DNA of 10,218 nucleotides from an uncultured Propionibacteriaceae bacterium (GTDB lineage: Bacteria > Actinomycetota > Actinomycetes > Propionibacteriales > Propionibacteriaceae), in the NCBI GenBank assembly GCA_936924635.1, contig CAKZHP010000095.1, positions 1 to 10,218 on the forward strand. The letters are read 5' to 3'. The translations under genes and the position numbers were made by a program. This document shows positions 1 through 6,306 of this stretch, one piece after another (position 1 is the first letter of the stretch; each line of letters opens with the position of its first letter). Below the pieces are notes generated by a model, which was given only the letters and a program-made list of their open reading frames with translations, did no database searches and was not told the origin of the DNA.

Positions 1-56
1 AGACGGGGGTCAACCGCCCCGCCGCCGCGGAGCGCGAAGCGCGACATCCAGCAGAG

Positions 57-986
57 CTACTGACTGAAGGTGGTGCGGCCCTTCAGGGTCTCGGCGAGGT
101 TGTCGTCGATGCCGTCGGCGACGTCGGCGACCTCGCGGACCACCTGGTGCAGGTGGGCAGGGACGAAGGGCTGGGCGAGCAGCGACATGGAGGTGAAGAC
201 GCGGTCGCGGAGCACCCAGAACCGGACGAAGCGGCTCTCGGAGTTGAGGTCGTTGCAGACCTCGGCGGCCCGGGAGCGACCCTCGATGTCGTGGACGACG
301 GCAGAGAAGGCGATCACCTCGCGGGCGTCGGGAGTGACGCGTATGAAGACCATGGCCGACCCGACCCGGATCGCGAAGTCGCCCTCGGTGTCGCGAAACG
401 GGACGTGGCCGAACATCTCGGTGAGCTCGGTCTCGACGGCGGCGCCCAACGTCTCGGAGCTCGGCAGCACCACGGCGGTGAGCTCTTCGGCGTCGAACGC
501 CCGTGCCGGCGCGGGGGACGGTGCGCCCGGCTCGGCGGGGGCGGGCGGGCTGAGCAGCTCGGCGAGCTGGTCCGGAGCGATGAAGACCGGGTGCAGGACG
601 CCGAAGACATCGCGCAGGGTCCGCGTGCAGATCTCGGCGAGACCGTCGGTGTCGTCCTGCGACCACACCAGGGAGAAGTCTGCCGACGGGCGATCCCCCT
701 CGACGCTCGGCGGCTGCCAGCCCAGGTCCTCCATGGCGGTCAGCTGCCCCGGCGCGAGCTGGAAGTCCTCCCCCAGGCTGGCGTTGGACGACGCCTCAGC
801 CAGGAGCTCGCCGAGCGAGCGGCACGAGAACCGTACGTAGGGTGCCACGTCGTCGTCGGGCGACAGGGTGGGCAGGTTGAGCTCGGCCTCGTCGTCCATC
901 ACCGACAGCACCTCGGCGAGCCGCTCGGTGAACAGCTGCCACGCCTCGTCGGTGCTCCGGTCGATGTCGAAGTCGTCGATCTCCAT
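57..986 (-). CDS. YbjN / TY-Chap-like (type III chaperone-fold) protein
   Basis: A soluble acidic protein of 309 aa without signal peptide or membrane segment. Two halves are joined by a Pro/Ala-rich linker (about residues 146-162). The N-terminal half (1-140) is rich in Asp/Glu and Leu. The C-terminal half (about 165-300) looks like a YbjN-type, type III secretion chaperone fold: a helix (ETELTEMFG), a beta segment (DFAIRVGSAMVFIRV), a second strand (VIAFSAVVHDI), a helix with CNDLNSESRFVRFWVL, and a final strand and helix. Such domains are thought to bind peptides or partner proteins; the family's TY-Chap members are, from memory, linked to actinobacterial conflict gene clusters. The start is ATG 984-986 because AAAGGAGG lies 6 nt upstream; the open frame continues to 1637 but runs antisense-like through the permease gene. 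It sits 23 nt after the permease, so the two may be cotranscribed. The fold is assigned by eye and the client is unknown. Confidence 0.75.
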   Translation of the reverse strand: MEIDDFDIDRSTDEAWQLFTERLAEVLSVMDDEAELNLPTLSPDDDVAPYVRFSCRSLGELLAEASSNASLGEDFQLAPGQLTAMEDLGWQPPSVEGDRPSADFSLVWSQDDTDGLAEICTRTLRDVFGVLHPVFIAPDQLAELLSPPAPAEPGAPSPAPARAFDAEELTAVVLPSSETLGAAVETELTEMFGHVPFRDTEGDFAIRVGSAMVFIRVTPDAREVIAFSAVVHDIEGRSRAAEVCNDLNSESRFVRFWVLRDRVFTSMSLLAQPFVPAHLHQVVREVADVADGIDDNLAETLKGRTTFSQ

Positions 987-992
987 CCAGTG

Positions 993-1000
993 CCTCCTTT
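993..1000 (-). promoter_or_regulatory. Shine-Dalgarno fixing the start of the YbjN-like gene
   Basis: On the minus strand the sequence AAAGGAGG stands 6 nt before ATG 984-986. It is close to the anti-SD complement and decides this start over upstream in-frame codons in the longer open frame. Confidence 0.8.
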
Positions 1001-1009
1001 GCAGGCAAC

Positions 1010-1963
1010 CTACAGGAGCGTCACCAGGGCGAGGATCACCACGGCGGAGGTGAGGGTGGCCCTGAACACGGTGTCGCGGGCGAACAGCTCGCGGACCCCG
1101 TACCGCATGGCGATCACGTGGATGTTCTGCGCCGGTGGCAGCGCGGCCAGCACGGTCACGGCCTTCACGGTCGTCGGCGGCAGACCGAGCAGGACGTGGG
1201 AGATGAGGTACGCCAGCGCCGGCTGCACGAGGCACTTGAGCACGATGACGGTGAGCGACTCCGGGGTCTCGGCGTTGCGGCCGGGCTTCGGGTCCAGACG
1301 CAGGGAGATGCCCAGGGCCAGCAGCATGCCGGGCACGGCCATGCCGCCGAGCATGTCGAGCGGCGTGGCGAGGAGCTTTGGCACGGTGAGGTCGAGCAGG
1401 TTGAGGGTGAGGCCGATCAGCGTGCCGACGGTGAGGGGGTTGCGCAGGGGCAGCAGCAGCAACCCGGCGACCGGCACGGGCCGCCCGTTCTCCCTGGCCC
1501 TGCGGTAGTCGAGGTGAGCGAGGGCGAGGGGCTGCAGCACCGCCATCTGGATCAGCAGGATCGGGGCGACCCAGGTGGCGTCGCCCAGGGCGTACAGGGC
1601 GACCGGCAGCCCGATGTTGCCGGCGTTGGAGTAGCACGACAGCAACGTGCCGATCGTGCGCGGGCCGGAGGCCGGGCGGAACACGGTGACGGCGAGCACG
1701 GTGTAGATCAGGGCGCTGCCGACGATCGCGCCGTACGAGGCGTACACGCTGCTCGCGAACACGTGCGTGAGGTCGGCCCGCGACATCAGCATCGTCATCA
1801 GCGCCGGCGAGGCGATCATGAGCGCGATCTTGGAGAGCATCCGCTGGTGCTGGCTGGTGAGCACACCGAGGTGGGCGCAGAGCATCCCGACGGCGATGAT
1901 GACGCCGATCGTCACGTACCCCGTCAGCGCCTGCACCGGGTCAGCGTAGGTGCGAGGCCGCAC
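1010..1963 (-). CDS. AEC-family (auxin efflux carrier-like) permease
   Basis: An integral membrane protein of 317 aa, close to the usual size of bacterial AEC transporters (BART superfamily, about ten helices). Hydrophobic segments are spread over the whole length. The first begins near GYVTIGVIIAVGM; the conserved mid-protein motif is SNAGNIGLPVALYALGD (about 112-128), with the NxGxxGxP pattern. A TM2 Ser-Pro (SPAL, 52-55) and the C-terminal LAALPPAQNIHVIA segment are also typical. Family members export or exchange organic anions such as malate, but the substrate cannot be read from the sequence. The start is uncertain: GTG 1961-1963 has only a weak GTGAG 6 nt upstream, and GTG 1934-1936 (residue 10, VQALTGY) would remove a non-hydrophobic leader. 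It is divergent from the DedA-like gene across about 90 nt and precedes the YbjN-like gene by 23 nt, probably on one transcript. Confidence 0.88.
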   Translation of the reverse strand: MRPRTYADPVQALTGYVTIGVIIAVGMLCAHLGVLTSQHQRMLSKIALMIASPALMTMLMSRADLTHVFASSVYASYGAIVGSALIYTVLAVTVFRPASGPRTIGTLLSCYSNAGNIGLPVALYALGDATWVAPILLIQMAVLQPLALAHLDYRRARENGRPVPVAGLLLLPLRNPLTVGTLIGLTLNLLDLTVPKLLATPLDMLGGMAVPGMLLALGISLRLDPKPGRNAETPESLTVIVLKCLVQPALAYLISHVLLGLPPTTVKAVTVLAALPPAQNIHVIAMRYGVRELFARDTVFRATLTSAVVILALVTLL

Positions 1964-1993
1964 GGGGGGCTCACGTGTCTCAGGTGAGGCGGC

Positions 1994-2013
1994 GGCACCG
2001 TTTGGCCGGTGCC
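1994..2013. promoter_or_regulatory. Perfect 7-bp dyad in the divergent promoter region (candidate operator)
   Basis: GGCACCG (1994-2000) and CGGTGCC (2007-2013) are perfect inverted repeats separated by 6 nt. The dyad covers the predicted -35 box of the DedA-like gene and also lies in the leader of the divergent permease. It could be an operator or an RNA hairpin in the permease leader. A second, weaker dyad (CTCAC 1970-1974 / GTGAG 1984-1988) lies between it and the permease start. Confidence 0.4.
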
Positions 2014-2030
2014 ACGCGCCCGCCTACGGT
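2002..2030 (+). promoter_or_regulatory. Sigma70-type promoter of the DedA-like gene
   Basis: A -35 box TTGGCC (2002-2007) and a -10 box TACGGT (2025-2030) are separated by 17 bp, fitting the actinobacterial housekeeping consensus (TTGACN / TANNNT). Transcription would start near 2036-2038, giving a very short leader before GTG 2053. This argues against the more upstream in-frame GTG at 1975. Confidence 0.55.
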
Positions 2031-2039
2031 ATGGGGGAC

Positions 2040-2047
2040 GAGAGGGG
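2040..2047 (+). promoter_or_regulatory. Shine-Dalgarno of the DedA-like gene
   Basis: GAGAGGGG lies 5 nt before GTG 2053-2055. Together with the promoter just upstream it supports this start rather than GTG 1975. Confidence 0.6.
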
Positions 2048-2052
2048 CGCCG

Positions 2053-2577
2053 GTGGATCCGACGACGTGGGACATGCCGTTCCCGCTGGTCGCGCTGGTG
2101 CTCTTCGGCATCGTGATGGTGCGCGCGAACGCGACGTACTGGCTCGGGCGCGGCGTCGTGGCGGGGACGAGCCGGACGCGGTTGCGTCGGTTGCTGACCG
2201 CCCCCGGGTACGCCCGCGCGGCCGGCTGGCTCGCCCGCTGGGGGGCCCCGGCGGTGACGTTCAGCTTCCTCACCGTCGGTGTGCAGACGTTGGTGAACTT
2301 CGCGGCTGGCGCCACCCGGATGCCGCTGCGACGCTACCTGCCGGCGGTGGTCGTCGGATCCGTCGCCTGGGCGCTCGTGTACGCCACCGTGGGCCTGGTC
2401 AGCCTGACCGCGTTCTCCCTCCTGTACGACCGCTCCCCCGCCCTCGCTGTCGTGCTGGCCACCCTCGTGGTCGCGTTCCTCGTCGGCTGGGTCGTCAGTC
2501 AGACCCGCGCCTCGCACCGCGAGGCGCCGCCGGAGCCGTCACCCGCGGCCTCGCAGCCCGAGACCGCGAGCCACTGA
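2053..2577 (+). CDS. Short DedA/VTT-like membrane protein
   Basis: A membrane protein of 174 aa, shorter than typical DedA proteins (about 200 aa). It has a first hydrophobic segment (about 9-24), a YWLGRG motif (29-34) matching the DedA YxxGRxxG region, a hydrophobic re-entrant-like segment (about 66-87), and two further helices (about 97-124 and 129-149). The tail (150-174) is hydrophilic, Pro/Ala/Glu-rich and probably cytoplasmic. The stretch TLVNFAAGATRMPLRRYL (79-96) matches the DedA pattern TLVPFLAG..RM..RRF. DedA proteins are lipid-carrier flippases or proton-coupled membrane proteins in better-studied members. Oddly, by eye the family's GRF-x-PG-x-R signature is FLTVGVQ here, so both arginines and the proline are replaced (F72, V75, Q78). 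This may be a distinct actinobacterial subclass with an altered mechanism. The start is chosen from the promoter and SD. Confidence 0.75.
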   Translation: MDPTTWDMPFPLVALVLFGIVMVRANATYWLGRGVVAGTSRTRLRRLLTAPGYARAAGWLARWGAPAVTFSFLTVGVQTLVNFAAGATRMPLRRYLPAVVVGSVAWALVYATVGLVSLTAFSLLYDRSPALAVVLATLVVAFLVGWVVSQTRASHREAPPEPSPAASQPETASH

Positions 2578-2595
2578 CGCGGCTGCGGTCGGGCT
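2555..2595 (+). terminator. Inverted repeat over the DedA-like stop codon
   Basis: A GC-rich stem pairs AGCCCGA-GA-CCGC (2555-2567) with GCGGTCGGGCT (2585-2595), leaving a 2-nt bulge and a 17-nt loop that contains the TGA stop. No T-tract follows, so if it terminates it is of the U-less type seen in high-GC actinobacteria. It could also be chance in such GC-rich DNA. Confidence 0.3.
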
Positions 2596-2651
2596 CCGAG
2601 GCGCCTCTGGCTGGGACGACGCCTGCTCCACCAGTGGGTGGATGGCGGTCC

Positions 2652-2723
2652 GGCTGAGCCCTGCCTGCCGGCGGACCTCACGTCGGCATCGTCACCGCTG
2701 ACGACGCGGGGACCGGCTCAGCC
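2652..2723. repeat. Nested inverted repeats between convergent genes
   Basis: GGCTGAGCC (2652-2660) and GGCTCAGCC (2715-2723) form a perfect 9-bp inverted repeat. Inside lies a 6-bp hairpin TCGTCA-CCGC-TGACGA (2689-2704). An additional hairpin TCCACC-AGTG-GGTGGA is at 2627-2642. The stretch 2578-2784 shows no convincing gene, so these may form a bidirectional transcription end region for the convergent DedA-like and MFS genes. Confidence 0.3.
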
Positions 2724-2784
2724 TGGCCCGGATCAGCGTTCCTCGGTTCAGCAGGTCTGCGGTGCGCGGTTCGGGGCTTCCGGT

Positions 2785-4139
2785 TCAACGCTGAGCGGCG
2801 GGCTCCCCCGGGGCGTACGCATGGCCCTGCTCGCGGTCGAGGTAGGTCTCGGACTTGTTCTTGAGGAACACTACGTAGCAGACGAGTGTCACAGCGATGC
2901 AGACGGTGACGTAGCCGATGAAGTACGGCACCTGGTTGTGGGCCTTGAAGTACTGGTAGATCAGGGGCGCCGTGCCGCCGAACACCGAGTTCGCCAGGCC
3001 GTACCCCAGGCCCAGCCCGAGGGCGCGGATGTGGGCCGGGAAGAGCTCGGCCTTCATGATCGCGTTGATCGACGTGTAGCCGGTGAGGATCACGTAGCCC
3101 ACCTTGAGCAGCAGGAAGCTGACCAGCGGGTTCGTGGTGCGCGGCAGGTAGGTGATGAGCACGTAGGTGTAGATGACGGCGCCGATCCCGAAGCCGACCA
3201 GCAGCGGCTTGCGGCCGATCCGGTCCGACAGCAGCCCGCCCAGCGGCTGCAGCAGCATCAGGATCACCAGAGTGACCAGGTTGAGCCAGGTCGAGGTCGT
3301 CGCGGCACCCTTGTACGTCGCCTTGACGATGGCCGGCGCGTTCACGCTGTAGGTGTAGAAGGCGATGGTGCCTCCCATGGTGAACAGGAAGCAGAGCAGC
3401 AGGGGCTTGAAGTGCCGGTTCAGCAGCTCCGCCAGGCTGCCCGAGCGGCGGTCTGTTCCGGTGGCCGCTGCCTCGATGTGCTCGGTGGTCAGCGACTCGT
3501 CCATCGAGCGGCGCAGCCAGAACACCACGACCGCGGCCACCGCGCCGATCGCGAACGGGATGCGCCAGCCCCAGGCGCCCAGCTGCTGAGGCGTCAGCAC
3601 GCCGAGCAGGATCAGCAGCGTGAGCTGGGCCAGCACGTGTCCGCCGACCAGGGTCACGTACTGGAAGGAGCTGAAGAAGCCGCGCCGGTTACGGGTGGCC
3701 GCCTCCGACATGTACGTGGCGCTCGTCCCGTACTCACCGCCGGTCGCGAATCCCTGCACGAGCCGGCACAGGATGAGCAGCACCGCCGCCCAGACACCGA
3801 TGGTGGCGCGGTTCGGCAGCACCGCGATGGCCAGCGAGCCGGCCGCCATCAGCGACACCGAGAAGGTGAGCGCCGCGCGGCGGCCGTGACGGTCTGCGTA
3901 CCGGCCGAAGAACCACGATCCGAGCGGTCGCATGAGGAAGGTCACCGCGAACACCGCGTACGCGTAGACCGTCGAGTTCTGGTCGTCCTGGTTGAAGAAG
4001 TGCTTCTCGAAGTAGGTGACGAAGACCGTGTACGCGTACACGTCGTACCACTCCACCAGGTTGCCCAGCGACCCTTGATGGTGTTCATCACCGCCCGACG
4101 GGCGTCGGTCTGGACGACGACAGGCTGCTGTACGGCCAT
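2785..4139 (-). CDS. KgtP-like MFS transporter (metabolite:H+ symporter family), apparent frameshift near the 5' end
   Basis: If one base is restored at 4072-4074 the product is 451 aa, normal for this family. It carries the hallmarks of 2-oxoglutarate/dicarboxylate-type MHS permeases: SLGNLVEWYD in TM1, loop 2-3 motif GRYADRHGRR (about 79-88), GGEYGTSATYMSE (about 134-146), SFQYVTL, WGWRIPFAIGA, loop 8-9 SDRIGRKP, and KAELFPAHIRALGLGLGY. About twelve hydrophobic segments are present and the tail is hydrophilic. By memory it resembles E. coli KgtP closely, so proton-coupled uptake of a dicarboxylate or similar acid is likely, without proof of substrate. The start ATG 4137-4139 has a strong SD, but its frame (MAVQQPVV...MNTIK) leaves the transporter frame after codon 22. 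As sequenced, the product would be cut short; the body could only be started from an internal codon such as GTG 4054-4056, losing half of TM1. This is either a real mutation or a sequencing error. It lies 74 nt after the GTPase gene. Confidence 0.75.
4072..4074 (-). other. Apparent 1-nt deletion (frameshift) in the MFS gene
   Basis: On the minus strand the sequence reads ATC AAG GGT CGC in the start frame, giving NTIKGRWATWW. The family expects NTIKGSLGNLVEW, which is obtained if the GGG run becomes GGGG. No standard -1 slippery heptamer is evident here. Confidence 0.7.
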
Positions 4140-4146
4140 GGGGGGA

Positions 4147-4154
4147 CCCTCCTT
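4147..4154 (-). promoter_or_regulatory. Shine-Dalgarno of the MFS gene
   Basis: AAGGAGGG on the minus strand lies 7 nt before ATG 4137-4139. It fixes the true start and therefore exposes the frame conflict with the transporter body. Confidence 0.8.
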
Positions 4155-4167
4155 GCTCAGGCCTCGG

Positions 4168-4173
4168 AGTGTA
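4168..4173 (-). promoter_or_regulatory. Possible -10 box of the MFS gene
   Basis: TACACT (TANNNT type) on the minus strand lies 28 nt upstream of the MFS start, in the 74-nt gap after the GTPase gene. No convincing -35 is found 16-19 bp upstream, so an independent promoter is only suggested. Confidence 0.3.
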
Positions 4174-4213
4174 GGGGGGCGGCGCCGGGGCCTGGCCCGT
4201 CGGCACGCCGGGA

Positions 4214-5350
4214 TCAGATGGCCCCTTCCTCCTGCAGCACCCACAGCACTGGGTCGAGGACCCGGAACGGCGCGATGCCATGCGGGTGCACGCCGCGGGC
4301 GTCCGGAGGATTACCGAGGGCCGACACGGCGAAGTACCGGCAGCGCACCCCCCGTTGCTCGGCAGCGCCGACGGTGTTCACCAGGTTGGCGGCGTGGGCG
4401 GTGGCGAGCAGGCTGCGAACCTCGGCGTCGAGCAGCGCCTGGTCGCCCGTGCTCGGCGTGCCCAGCGGCCCCACGTCCTGTCGCATGGCCGACCCAAGGT
4501 TTCCCATGATCGCCTGGTAGGCCGACCCCTCCACCGACGCCAGCTGGTGCATGATGTCGAACTTCGACATGCAGATGGCCAGCCTGCCGCGGTGGCCCAT
4601 CAGCTCGAGCACCCGGGCTAGGACGGCCGTCGGCTCGCCCCCGAGCACCTGACGGGCGGCGATCCGGTCGCGCACCTGTGCCTGGATCTCCGGCACCCGC
4701 AACGGGTCGAACAGGAACACCACCAGGTCGGCGCGGGCGAAGAAGCCCAGGTGCTCCTTGACCCCGCCGTCCTCCAGCTCCTCGCCCGCGACGTCGCGAA
4801 CCACGAGGTAGCGCTGCCGGCCGGCATGCTCGCCGAGCTCGATCACCATGGGCATGAAGTTCGGCTGGGTCGCCGCAGCACCCGTGGCCGCCGGTAGGCC
4901 CTGGGCCTCGAACAGCTGCTTCTCGTACGTGTCGAACTCGCGCCGCGACGCCTCGTCGGCGTACCCGAACGCACGGTGCCGCGACTGCATCGCCAGCGAC
5001 AGGAAGTGCACCAGCACTCCGAGGTAGACCGTCTTGCCCGTGGAGCGGGCACCGGAGAACGCGATGGTCACGGCGTCGCCGGCGCGCCAGCCACGGGGGT
5101 ACGCGAAGTGGCAGACCGGGCAGCACTCCTGCGTCGCCCCGCCGCAGACGCGGCACGCCATCGCCGTCGGCAGCGCCCAGCGCTTGTCGTTCGGCCCCTT
5201 GGCCACGGCGGTGATGGGTGACGTGGTCTGGCCGCGCTTGCCAGCCCACGTGCTCTTCTGAGGGTCGGCCTGCGGAGGGCAGCTGCCGACGCAGACGAAC
5301 ATGGCTTGGTCGGCGCCGAGCGGCGTGAAGCACCACGGGCAGCTGGTCAC
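4214..5350 (-). CDS. TRAFAC-like P-loop GTPase with two N-terminal zinc-binding cysteine clusters
   Basis: A protein of 378 aa. Residues 4-24 hold CPWC and C20/C24; residues 66-81 hold CRVC-x6-CCPVCH. Both are likely zinc ribbons or knuckles. The GTPase domain follows with all main motifs visible: G1/Walker A GARSTGKT (100-107), G3 DVAGE (186-190), G4 SKFD (262-265, in place of NKxD) and G5 SAL (343-345). No membrane segment is seen, so it should act in the cytoplasm. It resembles the bacterial GTPases annotated as TRAFAC-clade or double-GTPase proteins that accompany GAP1, which fits the GAP1-like gene two genes upstream. The start is GTG 5348-5350: it overlaps the vWA stop as GTGA and has AGGGGAGA 6 nt upstream, and the CPWC cluster begins right after it. 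A longer open frame reaches 5521 but overlaps the vWA gene. The cellular target is unknown; it is probably the switch of this operon. Confidence 0.85.
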   Translation of the reverse strand: MTSCPWCFTPLGADQAMFVCVGSCPPQADPQKSTWAGKRGQTTSPITAVAKGPNDKRWALPTAMACRVCGGATQECCPVCHFAYPRGWRAGDAVTIAFSGARSTGKTVYLGVLVHFLSLAMQSRHRAFGYADEASRREFDTYEKQLFEAQGLPAATGAAATQPNFMPMVIELGEHAGRQRYLVVRDVAGEELEDGGVKEHLGFFARADLVVFLFDPLRVPEIQAQVRDRIAARQVLGGEPTAVLARVLELMGHRGRLAICMSKFDIMHQLASVEGSAYQAIMGNLGSAMRQDVGPLGTPSTGDQALLDAEVRSLLATAHAANLVNTVGAAEQRGVRCRYFAVSALGNPPDARGVHPHGIAPFRVLDPVLWVLQEEGAI

Positions 5351-6306
5351 TGGGCGTCTCCCCTGGTCAAGAGCGGGTCGGCGAGCTGGGACACCAGGCC
5401 GATAAGTGCCTGCGGGTCTCGCTGCAGCAGGTCGGCGAGCGTGGTGTGCGACGGGACGGTGACGGGCACCGCGGCCTGAGCACGACCGTCGTCCAGCTGC
5501 TCCCAGGCGCCCGGGCGGCACAGCACCACAAGGCGCTGCCCCGTGTCGGGGTCGTAGTCGACCGGCACAGCGTCGGTCACCAGGAACACCACCTGATCCC
5601 CGGCCGGGGCCCCGACAGCGGCCGTCGAGCCCGTACGCGCCGTGGGCCGACCCACCCAGGCCGTGACCACCTCCAGGGCCGATGCCGGATCCAGCCGTCG
5701 CCAGCCGTCGCCGGCCTCGAGCTGGACGGCGCGTTCGGAGCCTGCAGCGTGGTCGATGCCGCAGAGCAGCTCCACGACGGTGGCGACGGCTCCGTTCTCG
5801 GCCCAGGGCCGCATGCTGGCCGAGCAGTCGAGCGCCACGGCGACGTCACGCCCGGCCGGACGAGCCCCGTCGAGCACCAGTCGCTTCACCGCATCGCTGG
5901 CGAGCCCGGCCATGCCGTCGGGGCGGTCGGCTGTGCCCTCCACGCTGATGCGCAGGCCGGCGCCTTCCGGCTCGACTGTGGCGGCCAGCACCTCGACCTG
6001 GCCGGCGGCATGCACCTCGGCGAGGGTCGCGACCGAAGGGTCGCCGCTGCGCTCGCCGCCGGAGAAGGTCACCGCCACGGGGTCGCTGCCGGCGAACGAG
6101 GCACCGTCGACGCGCGACAGGTGTACATCGCAGCGTTCGCTGACCTGCGGCACGACCACCATGTCGGGCTGCCGCGACGCCGTACGCACCGTGGCGCCCG
6201 GACGCCTCGGCCGCACGTCGATGCGCAGCCCGGGTGTGGCCCGGATGGTCAGGGGGCCTGCCGGGAACGGCACGGCCGCCCCCTGCCTCAGCGTGAACTC
6301 CGGCAT
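5347..6306 (-). CDS. TerD-like / von Willebrand factor A domain protein
   Basis: A cytoplasmic-looking protein of 319 aa. The C-terminal part (about 150-290) is a vWA domain: VAVALDCSASM (155-165) supplies the MIDAS DxSxS (D160, S162, S164), the GST at 226-228 is a candidate for the MIDAS threonine, and FLVTDAVPVD (241-250) is the usual Asp strand. These residues normally bind Mg2+ or Mn2+ and a partner's acidic residue. The N-terminal part (1-145) resembles a TerD domain by eye: FTLRQGAAVPFPAGPLTI at the start and LAEVH ... DGMAGLASDAV at the end match TerD landmarks, though the acidic calcium ligands seem mostly lost. ATG 6304-6306 directly follows the GAP1 stop (zero spacer) with GAGGAG just before it, and the stop overlaps the GTPase start. 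It is therefore translationally coupled on both sides. The vWA call is firm; the TerD call is an inference. Confidence 0.82.
   Translation of the reverse strand: MPEFTLRQGAAVPFPAGPLTIRATPGLRIDVRPRRPGATVRTASRQPDMVVVPQVSERCDVHLSRVDGASFAGSDPVAVTFSGGERSGDPSVATLAEVHAAGQVEVLAATVEPEGAGLRISVEGTADRPDGMAGLASDAVKRLVLDGARPAGRDVAVALDCSASMRPWAENGAVATVVELLCGIDHAAGSERAVQLEAGDGWRRLDPASALEVVTAWVGRPTARTGSTAAVGAPAGDQVVFLVTDAVPVDYDPDTGQRLVVLCRPGAWEQLDDGRAQAAVPVTVPSHTTLADLLQRDPQALIGLVSQLADPLLTRGDAQ

Noticed and set aside
1..63. Possible C-terminus of a + strand gene (frame 1, ending KRDIQQSY then TGA at 61-63), or a minus-strand start MSRFALRG at 45-47.
   Set aside because: Only about 20 codons are visible, both readings share the same wobble positions so G/C bias cannot separate them, and no good SD precedes the ATG. 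The ends overlap the YbjN-like stop only in the first case. Flanking sequence is needed.
987..1637. Upstream extension of the YbjN-like reading frame into the permease gene.
   Set aside because: It is Arg/Pro/His-rich shadow translation over the permease, and a strong SD sits before ATG 984-986.
1975..2052. Longer DedA-like protein starting at GTG 1975.
   Set aside because: The added 26 residues are basic and unlike the family, and the start lies upstream of the predicted promoter and SD.
2598..2607. Perfect palindrome GAGGCGCCTC as a regulatory site.
   Set aside because: A 10-bp palindrome is common by chance in GC-rich DNA and it lies in no promoter.
4065..4080. Programmed -1 ribosomal frameshift in the transporter gene.
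   Set aside because: The site AAGGGTCG lacks an X XXY YYZ heptamer, and the gene family does not use frameshifting; mutation or sequencing error is simpler.
4140..4281. N-terminal extension of the transporter frame to 4281.
   Set aside because: It reads through the GTPase 3' end in another frame with Cys/Pro/Arg-rich sequence; the SD and ATG at 4137-4154 give a proper start in a different frame.
2638..4509. Long + strand open frame opposite the transporter.
   Set aside because: It is an Arg/Gln/His/Val-rich shadow typical of high-GC antisense frames and conflicts with clear family motifs on the minus strand.
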